Below are positions 31,444 to 42,137 of a stretch of 64,000 nt of DNA, piece by piece. Origin of the DNA: Poa pratensis (lineage: Eukaryota; Streptophyta; Magnoliopsida; Poales; Poaceae); assembly GCA_947311845.1 (NCBI GenBank), contig CAMZMU010000052.1:141375733-141439732 (forward strand), in the 5' to 3' direction. Every line of letters starts with the position of its first letter. Position 1 is the first letter of the stretch. The position numbers and the translations under genes are program-made. The notes below the pieces were generated by a model. That model ran no database searches. It worked only from the letters and a program-made list of their open reading frames with translations, and had not been told where the DNA came from.

Positions 31444-33488
31444 GCGACGCGCGGTCCGTTTGCGTCGCCCTGTTGGGCCGTTTTTTTGGCCCTCGCGGAC
31501 AGGAACGGACCGACGCGGACTTGATGCGTCGGCCCGTTGGAGTCATCCTCATGCCCCTATTGCCTGAAATCCATCTCCAAGCACATGGTGACCCTAGCGA
31601 GCAGTTTTGCCTACTCTTTCCGGCTCATAATTTTCCACTGCTGTAATTTCTGGGACGGAGTTTTCCCTGCCAAATCTCATGACATACGAAAATTCTCCGT
31701 CAGTTTAACAATATGTTTGTGCCAGCAGATGCCGCTGTGATTCCTAGTGGTAGAGATGACACTAAGAGCAGCATTGCCGGATTCTGTTACGCCGGAGCAC
31801 TCGGCGGTGTCCATCGTCATAGTGGGAATTGTATCTGCGATGGACAAAATACCTAGAAACCCCATGGTTAATTAAGTTGTGATTCTGAGCATGGGGATGA
31901 GAAATTTCTGCACAGGAAGACCATGTTAATTTAGTTCTGTATGGGTGATCATTGTGTTCAAAACGAATTTTGATATGCGGTATAGTATTTTGATGATTTT
32001 TTTCGCTTTTGATCTATTATAAATAATCCATTGGGCTCGCTGATCGAGCAATGTAACAACTATAAATCTGAACAATAATGAAGCGAGGTATTTCTTTTTT
32101 TTCAAATATCATAACTTACAACATGATGTCAATAAAATGTGAAAATTTAACAAATTGTTTTGACAATAATGAAGACAGAGAATGACCTCTTACCTTGTTT
32201 CCTGTAACTCTAACATCCATTTTATGTGCATCCGAGTTACACGATTCCTGGATAGAACACTACAGAACACCTAATAAGTAAGCAAGGCATGAACATGCTA
32301 TGACATCATCGCAAAATTTTCTGTATAATTAGAAAAGGAGACAACATTTTGCAAAATAAGAATTAATAAATACGTACTTAGAGTACTTCCCTTTGCTTGT
32401 TTCTTTTACTGTCCTTAGTTTGAAGAACAGCCAACAGAGGAACCATATCTTCAATCTCTTCACCTTTTCCTATTATTTTCTTTGTTCTCCTCTTTCCCAT
32501 CACTCGTTTCTTTTCTTCTCCTTAGTTTGGAGAACAGAGAAGGCGGTGAAGAAGGGGGGCAGGTGCTCCCCCTGGCATTTGGTGTTCAGGGGCTCCATAA
32601 CACAGAAGTTGCAACTTTAAACCCATGATATATACACAATTCATTCCATAACCTCACAGGTGTTGTAAGATATTGCTATATCTCTTAGAGATTGGTGTAT
32701 TGCATCTTAGAAAATAAACTGCTAACACTTAAACAGAAAACATGACATTGAAATAAATCTCATGACAGCCTAAAATTGGTTGGTACGGACATGCGTATTC
32801 ATTCTATGTTGTTCATCTTGGACAAATTTGCAATGCAACGCTTCCTCAACTTGTTGAGCGGGAGTTCACCAAGGCAAAGGATAGTGTGTTCCTCATACCG
32901 CTAATGTAGACCCGTGTATTATAGAGGAAGTGAATTTCGTTTTACTCTCATGTAGGTAGGCTTTGAATGTGTTGTGTAGACAAGTATTACCTGGTCAAAC
33001 TCTTCTGAATGGATGGACCCTGTCCAGCATTTGCATATTTTAGGACAAAAAGGCCACAAGAGTAGTTGGAATAACATGTTGGTAATTGTTACTCCGACTA
33101 GTTTAATAAGAAAACTATTATTCACACAAATGATGTGTACGCACCCATGCATCTTCTTGTTGTGTCATGTCTTTGACAAAAAGGGCCATTTAGAAAGTAG
33201 AAAATCAGGCCACCTGTTGTTCAGGGCACGGAGACACGTCGACGTGCGCCTCCATGCCTAGCAGCTATAGGTGATTGCGGGCAACAATTAGATACTCCCT
33301 CCGTTTTTATATACAAGGCCACTTCGTTTTTCGTGTCAAACTTTGACTTTTAATTTTGGTCAAGGAAATATGTGTTACATTTCATAAAAAATATATCGTT
33401 CCAAAGTTCTTTGAAATGTGCATACAATGACATATTGTTTGTGATATATAACTCAGATTTTGGTCTCTGCCTCTTGTACCACGACATG

Positions 33489-33743
33489 GTCATCGTCGTC
33501 ATGACCGAAGCTCTGGTTGAGGCATTGAGCAAGTCGGCGTGCTCTGCCAACTACACCATGCCCGTGTGGACCTCCGCTTTTGACACCATCAGCCGAGCGG
33601 AGCTGCACGATGAGCTGAGCCGTGGCATTGTACACTTCAGCCTCGCCGGGCGAGCGAGGATTGGCTGGAAGGTGGGCCAGGTCGTTGTCTTGCGGTTGCC
33701 GATCGACAAGGCTCTCCTGCGAGTTTTCCTTCTACTGGCCTAG
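33489..33743 (+). CDS. Hypothetical ORF, unidentified
   Basis: Beginning at an in-frame Met in a longer frame (33372-33743), this stretch encodes about 84 residues (VIVVMTEALVEALSK ... FDTISRAELHDELSRG ... FLLLA). Its base composition is richer in G+C than the flanks. It follows directly on a Stowaway-like segment, and no family was recognised. It could be a captured exon or chance. Confidence 0.25.
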   Translation, partial: VIVVMTEALVEALSKSACSANYTMPVWTSAFDTISRAELHDELSRGIVHFSLAGRARIGWKVGQVVVLRLPIDKALLRVFLLLA

Positions 33744-33861
33744 CAGCGAGCAGTTTGACGTCAGTTGTAGTTGGTTCTTCTAGTCTATATCTACTTTATG
33801 TCTGTGGCTTGATACATCATGTATGATTGTGATACATATATTGTATGACTGTATTAGTTCT

Positions 33862-33863
<2 letters not shown>

Positions 33864-33900
<37 letters not shown>
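33864..33900. repeat. (TA)n microsatellite
   Basis: A run of alternating T and A of about 36 bases. Confidence 0.9.
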
Positions 33901-33902
<2 letters not shown>

Positions 33903-34057
33903 ATGTGCGTCACTTGATATTGAACATACAACTACGTTTATTCTTATGTACACTAGGTAAGTGCACGGGGGACATATATTCTAATGGGTTTACACCTCAT
34001 CTGATGGTGTTAGAAAAATAGTATTGTTAGTAGTAGAAAAATATTATGACAAACCGA

Positions 34058-34077
34058 GGGGGGGGGGGGGGGGGGGG
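34058..34077. repeat. Poly-G tract (20 bases)
   Basis: Twenty consecutive G's; the length may be affected by sequencing or assembly. Confidence 0.85.
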
Positions 34078-34638
34078 CAATGGCCCCCTAAGTACACGTG
34101 GCTACTCAACTTAACTGAAAGCGATACACATATATATGCATTATATGCATGTGAGTTTTATTTACTATACTATTATTAAAAAGGGTCATCTTCTAGTTCA
34201 CCCTGGGCGTCTAAAAAATCAGGACCGGCCCTGTGTGGCTCGAGTACGCTGAAACAACAACTTCCTAGCAAGTGATTTCAGTTTCATCAACACATCAACA
34301 ACAACACATGATGTCCATTTCATGAACAATAGTCATGAGGGAAACTACAATGCATGTACAAGTCTTTAAGTTTCACCTCACCCCATAGCGATGACACTAA
34401 CAATCGGGAGGGGAGAACTAGTGATCAATCAGTAACGGACTTCACAGCCTCAATTAAGCAGCTATGCAAGCACTTTACACCAAGTTAGAAACAACACAAG
34501 GAATGAGAGCAAAAAAAGACTAGAGAGCCATGGAATTAATTAAGCATCAATTTCTGATGGAACGATGGGATGCGATGCAGCAAACCTAGAATGATTGGTA
34601 AGAACTCATGGTAAACCTCTAGAATCAATTATTGATGT

Positions 34639-34942
34639 GAGAACTTGCCTCTGGCAAGATGGTTAGCGCCTTAGCGGGGTGGTTGTACCCCCATCCCACC
34701 AGAGTTCAAACCCCAGGTTTGACGCTGGTGTTTCTCATTTAAGGCGGAATATTCTTCAGTGGGAGGCAGCGTTCCCATCGACAGCGAGACGCCCGTTGTG
34801 ACTTCGTCAATCTCAAGACCCGATCTGCCGACTCAGTCTCTCGGAGGTGCTCATAGGGGTAGGGTGTGCGTGTGTGCATTCATATGGGTGAGTGTATGCG
34901 CGTGTATGTGAGCGTCTGCGTTGTACTGTGTTTCTCAAAAAG
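34639..34942 (+). mobile_element. SINE (same family as 19857), 18-bp TSD
   Basis: AGAATYAATTATTGATGT flanks the element (34621-34638 and 34943-34960, one C/T difference). The 304-bp body is longer at the 5' end than the first copy and includes a tRNA-like 5' part (GGTTAGCGCCTTAGCGG, then GAGTTCAAACCCC as B box). The 3' part GGTAGGGTGTGCGTGTGTGC to GTACTGTGTTTCTC ends in an A-run. It is the better-preserved of the two SINE copies. Confidence 0.9.
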
Positions 34943-34960
34943 AGAATTAATTATTGATGT

Positions 34961-35809
34961 TGGTATTACTTGAGCCGCTACGGCAGCCGCAGGCTCAGGC
35001 TATTGCTCCGGCCGCAGGAGGGACCTCCATCAACGCCGACACCGGGCTAATGGTGGTAGTTCTGTAGCTAGTGTTGGCGGTGGGAAGGGTGTGCTTGTTG
35101 ACTTGTGCATCCAGCCCTTCAGGATGGGAAGCGTGACACCGATCTCCTGGCAAAAGCGCCGCACCAGCACCATGGCCACGACATTCTCTAGCTTCTACAG
35201 CCGCCACTTGACCTCCTCGTCGCACCAGTAGGAAATAGCCTACCAGTGGCGAAGAGCTATATTGCTTACCGCTGACGAACAGCCATGCGCCAGCGCTGTC
35301 CCGCCAGTGATAATTATTACGGCTGGCGAACAAGTTGTTTCGCCAGGTGTAAGGTGGCGATCCACGGAAGCGGAGGATGCGGACGCATGATCCCCCACCT
35401 CTACAACAGTGTTTCCCAAAATTTATTAGAAAAGTTGGGACTCACAGGTAACCATGGCCTTATCAAGAAAGTGTGACAGGTCACACAAAAATAATATGCC
35501 TAATGCCTGCAAAAAGCAAAAGGAAAAATGCTTAATATTCATGCTAGAAAAATAGAAAAATATAAAGAGATGAAGGCTAATCGGAAAACTACACAATCTG
35601 TACGTCCTGGTATGCAAGTGTGTGCATATATGAATACGAATAGGTTTTCGTGTCCGAATATGGAACGTTTTTCAACAGATGTTGTAAATCTTTTCCATCG
35701 GTCAGAAGTTAAGAACGACGATCAAAGCGCACAAGCCCAAGGTAGCCCCGATAACAACTCTTCGTCGTAGGTCCGAGGAGTCCTTGATTTACTTTCTTCT
35801 GATTCCTCT
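34961..35809. other. Intergenic upstream of MATH-BTB copy 4
   Basis: No gene is recognised. Short segments at 35230-35350 have repeated TGGCGAA-like words as in DNA-transposon subterminal regions, but no ends were found. Confidence 0.35.
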
Positions 35810-35821
35810 CTGAAATAAGAC
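35810..35821 (+). promoter_or_regulatory. Conserved leader motif of MATH-BTB copy 4
   Basis: CTGAAATAAGAC lies 71 bp before the ATG, followed by GTGTAAACTCTG. The upstream TAGGTCCGAGGAGTCCTTG resembles the copy 1 leader. Confidence 0.5.
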
Positions 35822-35880
35822 GCGGCGAACGTAGGTCCGCGTGTAAACTCTGTTGCGGTTCAAGACCAATCAAGTCGGCC

Positions 35881-36143
35881 ATGGCTAACAGCTCCATCTC
35901 GCCGGAGATTACAACGTCGAGATGCATCATGGAGCACATCACCGCGACAATCGATTACGACGTGACCAATTACCTGCAGCTAAGGGGCATGGGCGTCGGC
36001 GAGTTCGTCAGCTCGGCCGTCTTCAGCGTTGGCGGATACGATTGGGAGATCAGGTTCTACCCAGACGGAATAAGAGAGGACTGTGCCGACAACGCCTCAG
36101 TCTACGTGCATTATCTGAGCCAAACCATAGACGTGAGCGCCAA
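35881..36143 (+). pseudogene. MATH-BTB copy 4, 5' part (split by CACTA-1)
   Basis: The ATG lies in GTCGGCCATGGCTAAC. The 88 codons give the N-terminal half of a MATH domain (RCIMEHITATIDYDVTNYLQ, VGGYDWEIRFYPDG, DVSA) with no internal lesion. CACTA-1 starts at 36144, directly after the TSD CAA. The reading frame then runs 27 codons into the transposon. A short continuation of the gene lies beyond the element at 62792. No BTB domain remains in this window, so the gene is disrupted. Confidence 0.9.
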
Positions 36144-36187
36144 CACTAGTGGAAAACCGGGCACTACTCCTGGTTCCAGAGGACCTC

Positions 36188-36350
36188 TAGTCCCGGTTAG
36201 GCAACCGGGACAACTAAAGCGGGACTAAAGGCCCCCCCACCTTTGGTCTCGGTTTGCTACGAACCGGGACTAGAGGCCCACCCACGTGGCCACGGCGCAG
36301 CGTGCGGGGCTGGGAACCTTTCGTCCCGGTTCGTAACACGAACCGGGATG
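36188..36350. repeat. Left subterminal palindromes of CACTA-1
   Basis: Three imperfect inverted repeats of the CCCGGTTCGT...ACGAACCGGG type lie at about 36188-36230, 36236-36275 and 36318-36350. Such subterminal repeats are typical transposase-binding arrays of CACTA elements. Confidence 0.75.
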
Positions 36351-36481
36351 TGTCTGTTTTACTTTTTTTTTGATTAATTTCAGGGTTTAGGGTTTTAGTG
36401 GTTTCGGATGGTTTAGGGTTTGGGGATCGCCTCGATGCGCCAAAAGCGGGTTATGGTATATATAAATTACACACCCCGGCT

Positions 36482-36655
36482 TCCAATCCCGGTTTCACGT
36501 TTTCCCATTTTCCCGGCTTCCAGGCTCCCCGGTTTCACGTTTTCCCGGCTTCCCGTTTCCCATTTTCCCGGTTTCCCGGTTTCACGTTTTCCCGGCTTCC
36601 CGGTTTCACGTTTTCCCGGCTTCCCGACTTCCCGGTTTCACGTTTTCCCGGTAAC
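36482..36655 (+). repeat. TTCCCGGTTTCACG minisatellite, left copy
   Basis: Alternating TTCCCGGYTTCCCGG and TTTCACGTTTTCCCGG words give an irregular tandem array. The same words form the array at 61062-61320 in the other arm of the element, in the same orientation. Confidence 0.8.
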
Positions 36656-36946
36656 ACATACAATATATACACATGAAGATCGCGTTGATGACACATACAA
36701 ATTAAGTTGTACATGAAGATCACGTTTTCCCGGTTCCAGGTACTTAATTATTACATGGAGGTTTCGATTTGCCTTCAGGATCGTAGTACTCTCCTTTGTC
36801 CGATATGGCCTCCGCAAGGTAAAATCCCGCCAATTCCTCCGCAATTGCTTTGAAGCGGTGATTCCATGGTAGCCGGTTGCGCTTTTCCGCCATCTTTGAG
36901 ATCAAAATGAATACATGAGTTGTGTGTATATATATACTAGGAAACG

Positions 36947-39280
36947 TGCCCGTGCGTTGCAATGAGAGAGAAAAAACTGCGTCATTGTTAGGCGGACCAC
37001 CACCACCTATTTCGCCCGTTGCTTTGCCCAAGCCAACCAGTACATGTGAGCTAGCACGACCAAAGTCTAGCGCCGTTATCACCCCACCACGAGTCCTTCG
37101 CCTCCCTTGGGTCAGGAGTAGAAAAAGCATAGGAAAACGGATAAATCGTAAAACGGATAAATCGTAAGTAAGGATTCGGAATGCGGATGCGCATTGACCT
37201 GTTCGGTCCCTTGAGATGACCTTCGTGAAAGGTATAATGTAATTAATGCACATTCCAAGTTTTCCAATATAATAAGAATCTACATCCAAATCTATATATA
37301 TCTAAGAAATCCTTGAGTACAAAACTTTCAAAAATTTGGATGAAAAAATTAATTATTTTTATTAATTAAAGTCCTTTTAAATATAAAACTTGATTTTAGC
37401 TTCTTCGGAAAATATCTTCAATAATGAATTATTGGAAGAATAAAGTACCAATATCCCCTCTCTGGTCAACCACAGAGCACACCACCAAGATGAATAAATT
37501 AATTTGAAGACCAGAAGAACTATGCTACTAAGATACCTAAACCTCTAAAACATAATTAATTGGATGTCATCTGGTTGAACCCACGTAACAAAGCATGGAG
37601 AATAGATGACGGGTTTAGAAACCGATAAAGAAATTCTACGTTGCGTGCATGACCCTAGAAAGTTAAGAAGTAGAATCTGGAGAAGTTCCAGTATTCCCAT
37701 GGTCGGAGTCCTACCGGCAGGACGCATCGACGCCACCAGCATGAAGGACGGTGCAGTGTGCCACGAGCAGGCTAGCAGGGACGAATTAAGCAGTTACGAT
37801 GTAGTCCTGTATTTTGCGTTACTTAACTGGCATTGGATGGACGCTCTACAGCTGCTTGTGAAAGATGAAATGTTAGCTTTGTGATTGCCGGGTCGGTTGG
37901 TTTTCAGAATAATTTTACCCATGTTGTACACCAACAAAGCCCGAGCTTGAGCACCAGCAGAGACACCAATATTTACTTCCAGCCAATGCACATCAGGTGG
38001 TATCCAAGAACTGGTACAATAAACACTAAAAATCCCTTCCTCGGATGCGAATATGCAAGAACTGACAGAGAGAATAAAACCTAGAACATGGTATCCAGCT
38101 CATGTTACGGCTCATCCCTTCAGAAAAATAAAAGTAACCCTTAAAAAAAAGTCCCGGGATCATGGCCGAGGCCAAGGGGGGCTCCAGGATGCCATCGCCG
38201 AAGAGCTGCTGCCCAGCTCCCGATGCTTTCGATCTTATAGAATGCTTACTCCAGATGGACATGTGATCCTCGATGCAATCAACATGGCTGCAAACTTACA
38301 GCGCAGACAATTTCGCGACCACTTGGGGCGGCGCTAGACAACTGCTGCAAGTCGACGATGGCAGCAATGGCGAGAGGTGGACCGTCGCCAAACTGCGTCC
38401 TCGACGAGAGGTCCAACACCATGTCAATGGCGACCATAGAAGTGGCCTCTCCTCCGGTCCTCCCCTTGCTCCGCTGCTCTGTGTTTTTCTCGACCCCCGC
38501 CACTTCGATCTGCAATAGCCTGGGGGCGAACCACGCACGGTGAAATCAAGGGTCAAGGGTGGTGCTGGCAGAAGTCGAAGCAGCGGCGGAACGTAGGTTC
38601 GCTGACCGCACGGCCGTCAGCTACATATGATGAGCGGGCGAGGAATTCCGGATACTTGTGCACGTTGAAGTGGACGAAGAGGCCGGCGAGCGAGAGCGGG
38701 AGCAGGTCGGCCCGCAAGAGGCGACGGCCGTCCACGGCATCGCGCCACACCCTGCAAACGCGGCGAGCCGCCGCGAGCCAGCGCGGAGGGACGCGGCGGA
38801 GGATTTGGGCGAGCACGTCGCCCGGCAGGCGCACCGCCTTGTCTGCCATGTCCTTCTCCTGACCGTCGTCGCCGAGAGCAACGATTGCGTCGGGAGATTT
38901 CAGCGGTTGGTCCTCATCGCCGGCCATCGCTTCAATCCCTCAAGAACGCAATCCGGGGCCGCCGCCTAGTCAGGAGTCCATATCGGGTGCCGAGACCAGG
39001 AAGAATCGTGCGTGCATCACAAATGTTTTCTTCGACCAGAGCAGCCCTACGACAGTAAAAAGCAACCATGACTCTAGTTTTCCTTTCCTCTTTGAACTCG
39101 AGCAAAGGGGTGACCTGCTCCTCTACGTGACAACGACGAAAACGTGGAGACAGGGAAAGAAAAAAAAGGAAACCGTATGACTTATGGGTGGCAGTGGTGG
39201 GTAATTTTTGTCAACTTTAGGGGTATTTTGAATGACGTAAGGTATAGATCAAATGAATAATAACGTTGTGAATAATGTTT
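36947..39280 (-). mobile_element. Insertion in ORF1 intron, possible Helitron with F-box fragment
   Basis: Between ORF1 exons lies foreign-looking DNA. On the - strand its end reads GCAACGCACGGGCACGTTTC then CTAGT (about 36944-36965), which resembles the 3' terminus of many grass Helitrons (hairpin, then CTAG at an AT target). I could not find a convincing 5' TC end, and the right limit is arbitrary. A - strand F-box fragment lies inside. Helitron capture is an inference; direct capture by the CACTA is the alternative. Confidence 0.4.
38553..38927 (-). pseudogene. F-box gene fragment
   Basis: The 124-codon frame starts MAGDEDQP and has an F-box at about residues 33-75 (LPGDVLAQILRRVPPRWLAA, RRVCRVWRDAV, LRADLLP), followed by LFVHFNVHKYPEFLARSS. 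F-box proteins are SCF ubiquitin-ligase adaptors and normally carry 250 or more further residues; here the frame stops after FDFCQHHP. Further - strand exon-like pieces between 37600 and 38500 could be related but are unproven. It is probably a gene fragment trapped in a transposon. Confidence 0.75.
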
Positions 39281-42137
39281 ACGTACATCGCGAGATCTTT
39301 TCCAATCCAATCTCTCGGAGACTACGACGTGTATGTACTCGCAAACAAAGTATCCACATAAATTAGTTCCCTGTGGCTGTTGAAGGCAAGACTATACAAT
39401 AATAATAGAATTCAATCAATAATAATCAAGTATGCATGATAATGGTGTGTGGACATAGGTAGTAGTACTTACTTGGTTCAAATGACATCTCAGCTTTTTT
39501 GGCCACTCACGGGAATTGTCTTCCTCGATAAACTTTTTCCAAACGCTGCCCGACAAAGAAAATTAACAAATGAGTTATTAATGACTTGATATCAGGAGTA
39601 CGAAGGAAATAGGCAGTAAGAAATGAATGTACCTTTCGAGCAGGTCAAAAACCATCTTGTACTCTTTAGTATCTCTCCTTAATGAGTCAAGGGAATGAAT
39701 ATCTCCAGCGTGAGGTTTAATGACGAGAAGAATATAGTGAAAGCTGCGCACAGTCATGCATAACTCATCAGTTAAACTTAACATCGGGTGAGCAAATTAG
39801 AATGTGTACAAGACAGTAATACTTACTTGTAGTTGAAAGCCCAAAATATAGTACTTTTGTCGCGGTATCCCTTGAAATACGTTAGCAAATCAGACGGTGT
39901 GTCCATGTTATATAAGGGGTCCACTATGGTGACTTCATTAAGTTTATCCGGGTCAATGAACCCAATGTCATTCCTGTCATCCTTTTTGAGTTCGAGCATC
40001 TTCATTCTGCATAATATAGCGCACAAAAGATTAAATTGAGGATAATGAACGCGCTGAGGTAAAGACTTAAATTACATAAATAAATCACTTACAGACAGTA
40101 GGAACTGAGGATGGATTTGTCGAGGGACAGGAGATTGTATAACTGAAAAAGTTCGGTAAACTCAACGGACACACAGTAGGCGTCGCCGTAGTGCTCTCCC
40201 GTACATTTCAGCATGAGACTGACAGACCCTTCCTTTGGGGCTTTCTTGTACCAGGTATGCAACGCACGCAATTTTGTTGATAACCTGTGGCCTTCCACCA
40301 AATTTTCCCCGGGAACATATTTTCTTGCTAGAGGAGCGACGGCGTAAACAGTTGACGAAGCTATTTGTTCTGGAGTACATTGCGCTTCAGCGGCAATACG
40401 ATGTATTTCTTGTACGTCAAACACCTTGAACGGGGGGCAGATTGTGCGGCTTGTTCTCCGAGCTGGGGAACTTGTTTACCTTTTTTCGATGGCGGCGGGA
40501 GCTCCGTCACCTCGTCATATGACTTGTCAATAGAACGCTCATAGTCATCTGCCGGGTCTGGTGGAGGGTCATATAGGTTATCGATGACTCGATTACATGC
40601 CTCTGTCGAAAAGCCGGTGGTAAATTTTGGCTCGGGCCCTTTCTGGGCCTTCTTGGCGGCGGCGGCAAAAAATGCATCATTATGGGCCTTCACGGCGGCG
40701 GCGTTTTCCTCCACAGTATTTTCCCAAGGTAACTTCTCAGTTGGCGGCGGAGTTTTGGCCCTTTTAGGTCACCTCCTAACCGGCGAACCGCCCTTGCGCT
40801 TCCTCGGGAGAAGCTTAACGGGCAATTCCTCACGCGGCGGAGATCGAGATGGACTATGCTGATCGAAATGGTCCTGTAACCACGCGGGAGGGTCGTCCTT
40901 GTCTGCGAGGGATGGGCTTTGCTGATGAGGTGGACTGCTGCAAGGAGGAGTCAGTGGCCTTGACAAGATGATGTATTTCTTGTTCCACAGGGCGAAACCA
41001 CCACTGACTTCTGTCAATGTCGTCTCACCGTCACCTCCAGGAATCTCAAGAGCCAATGATTCAAATCCCGACACAATTTCATCCACCCCGACAACAGCAT
41101 AGCCAGCGGGAATGTCACCATTATGGTAGCTTGCATCGCCTTCATTTGGTAGAACATAGCCGACCGCCACCTTCATGGATATGCTAACCACAGGCGCATG
41201 TATCTCACATCCTGTCCTCTCCGTGATATCATCCACGGCGTAGCGAGCATCGACTTCTAGTTGCGTGGAACCCACACTGCTTCTATGCTGAGATCGAGCA
41301 TCCACGGCTTGAGGATCTTGTAGCTGCTGCTGAGACGGCCCTGGCTGACCAAGTGACTCCATGAGATGCTGCACCTTGAGTTCCAATTCCGATAACCGGT
41401 CTTTTACCTTCTTCTTCGTTCTTGCACGGCTTCTATAAGTGTCAGCGCACTCCGGAAACCCTTGCTTAATGGTGATACCGCCGGGCATGCCTCGTAAACG
41501 CCCCCAGTGTTCAGGATTCCCCAGGGTCCGTGACAGCTCGTCGTCCTCTCTATCGGGTTTCCACACACCCCGACGAACTACATCTATTGCGTCTTCAATC
41601 TTCGGGATGATTTCTTCTACTTTTTTCTTAAATTTATCTCCTACAACAATCCGCCATGTTTCCTCGTCCAACGCTGCACCATGTGCGAACAACTAGAATT
41701 TGGACCTATCGGGCCAGTGATCTGTCTGTGGAGTGATCTCTTTAGCACGCAGTCTTTCTTCACAGGCTAACCACGTAGGAATGGCGGACTTGTAGCCACC
41801 TGTCCCCAACCTATGGTGGTATATCTTCTTCGCAGCATTTGCCTTATTTTTTTTCCGATCGGGCCACAGACGTAGACGATTGCTTATACGCCTTAAACGC
41901 GGGCCAATAATCTTTAATCTTCACTAGTGTTTCAGAATTTTCACTGAAATCTGGATCTTCGTTTTCATATTTTTCCATAATGTTTTCTTGAAGTTCCGGA
42001 ATTGGTCGGCCATCTTGGAGAGAGTCCACTGCTTGAGTTTCGACTTCCTGGTTTCAGAGAGATCAGCCGGGAAGTTAAAATGTGACAAGAGTGTGTCAAA
42101 TATCAAATCTTTTGAAATTTGGTGGAAAGAGTATGTT

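Larger units (their letters stand above)
29971..31548 (-). mobile_element. PIF/Harbinger-like DNA transposon, 3-bp TSD
   Basis: The left end GGATGACTCCAACGGGGCGACG and the inverse of the right end (GGATGACTCCAACGGGCCGACG) match over the first 20 or so bases. TCA flanks both sides (29968-29970 and 31549-31551). The element is GC-rich, 1578 bp, and has one long - strand ORF. The 3-bp TSD and terminal sequence point to PIF/Harbinger, but no transposase is encoded, so it is non-autonomous. Confidence 0.75.
31552..34620. other. Gene-poor DNA, including a Stowaway-like end and low-complexity tracts
   Basis: No host gene is assigned. A Stowaway-like terminus, TACTCCCTCCGTTTTTATATAC, is at 33293-33314 without a partner. 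A more GC-rich open frame lies at 33489-33743. A (TA)n run is at about 33864-33900 and a 20-base G-run at 34058-34077. Confidence 0.4.
36744..42137 (-). pseudogene. CACTA ORF1 with C-terminal Ulp1/C48 peptidase-like domain
   Basis: Conserved CACTA-linked protein; the C48 fold is that of SUMO-specific proteases. Exon 1 spans about 42137-40093 and has an ORF1 segment (KMADQFRNFKK), IYHHRLGTGGYKSAIPTW, GAALDEETWR, and a DUF8039-like part (VSISMKVAVGYVLP). Further exons with GT-AG junctions and consistent phase: 40006-39827, 39743-39633, 39545-39473, 39391-39287, and the last 36893-36744. The catalytic-type residues are all visible: His in NFHYILLVI, Asp in HSLDSLRR, Gln/Cys in QQPQGTNLCGYFVCEYI. 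Lesions: frameshift in an A-run near 41850, TAG at 41693-41695, TGA near 40769, frameshift near 40430. The intron before the last exon holds about 2.4 kb of foreign DNA with an F-box fragment. Confidence 0.8.

Noticed and set aside
33293..33480. Complete Stowaway MITE
   Set aside because: Only one terminus (CTCCCTCCGTTTTTATATAC) was found; the opposite end is missing.
35225..35380. DNA-transposon end with TGGCGAA words
   Set aside because: No inverted partner or target-site duplication was found.
36380..36425. TTTAGGG-like words suggesting interstitial telomeric repeat
   Set aside because: Only a few irregular copies are mixed with other sequence inside CACTA-1, so they are probably chance.
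36398..36676. Open frame with FTFSRLPGFTFSRLP-type repeats as a repeat protein
   Set aside because: It is the direct translation of the TTCCCGGTTTCACG minisatellite; the same pattern appears at 61062-61355.
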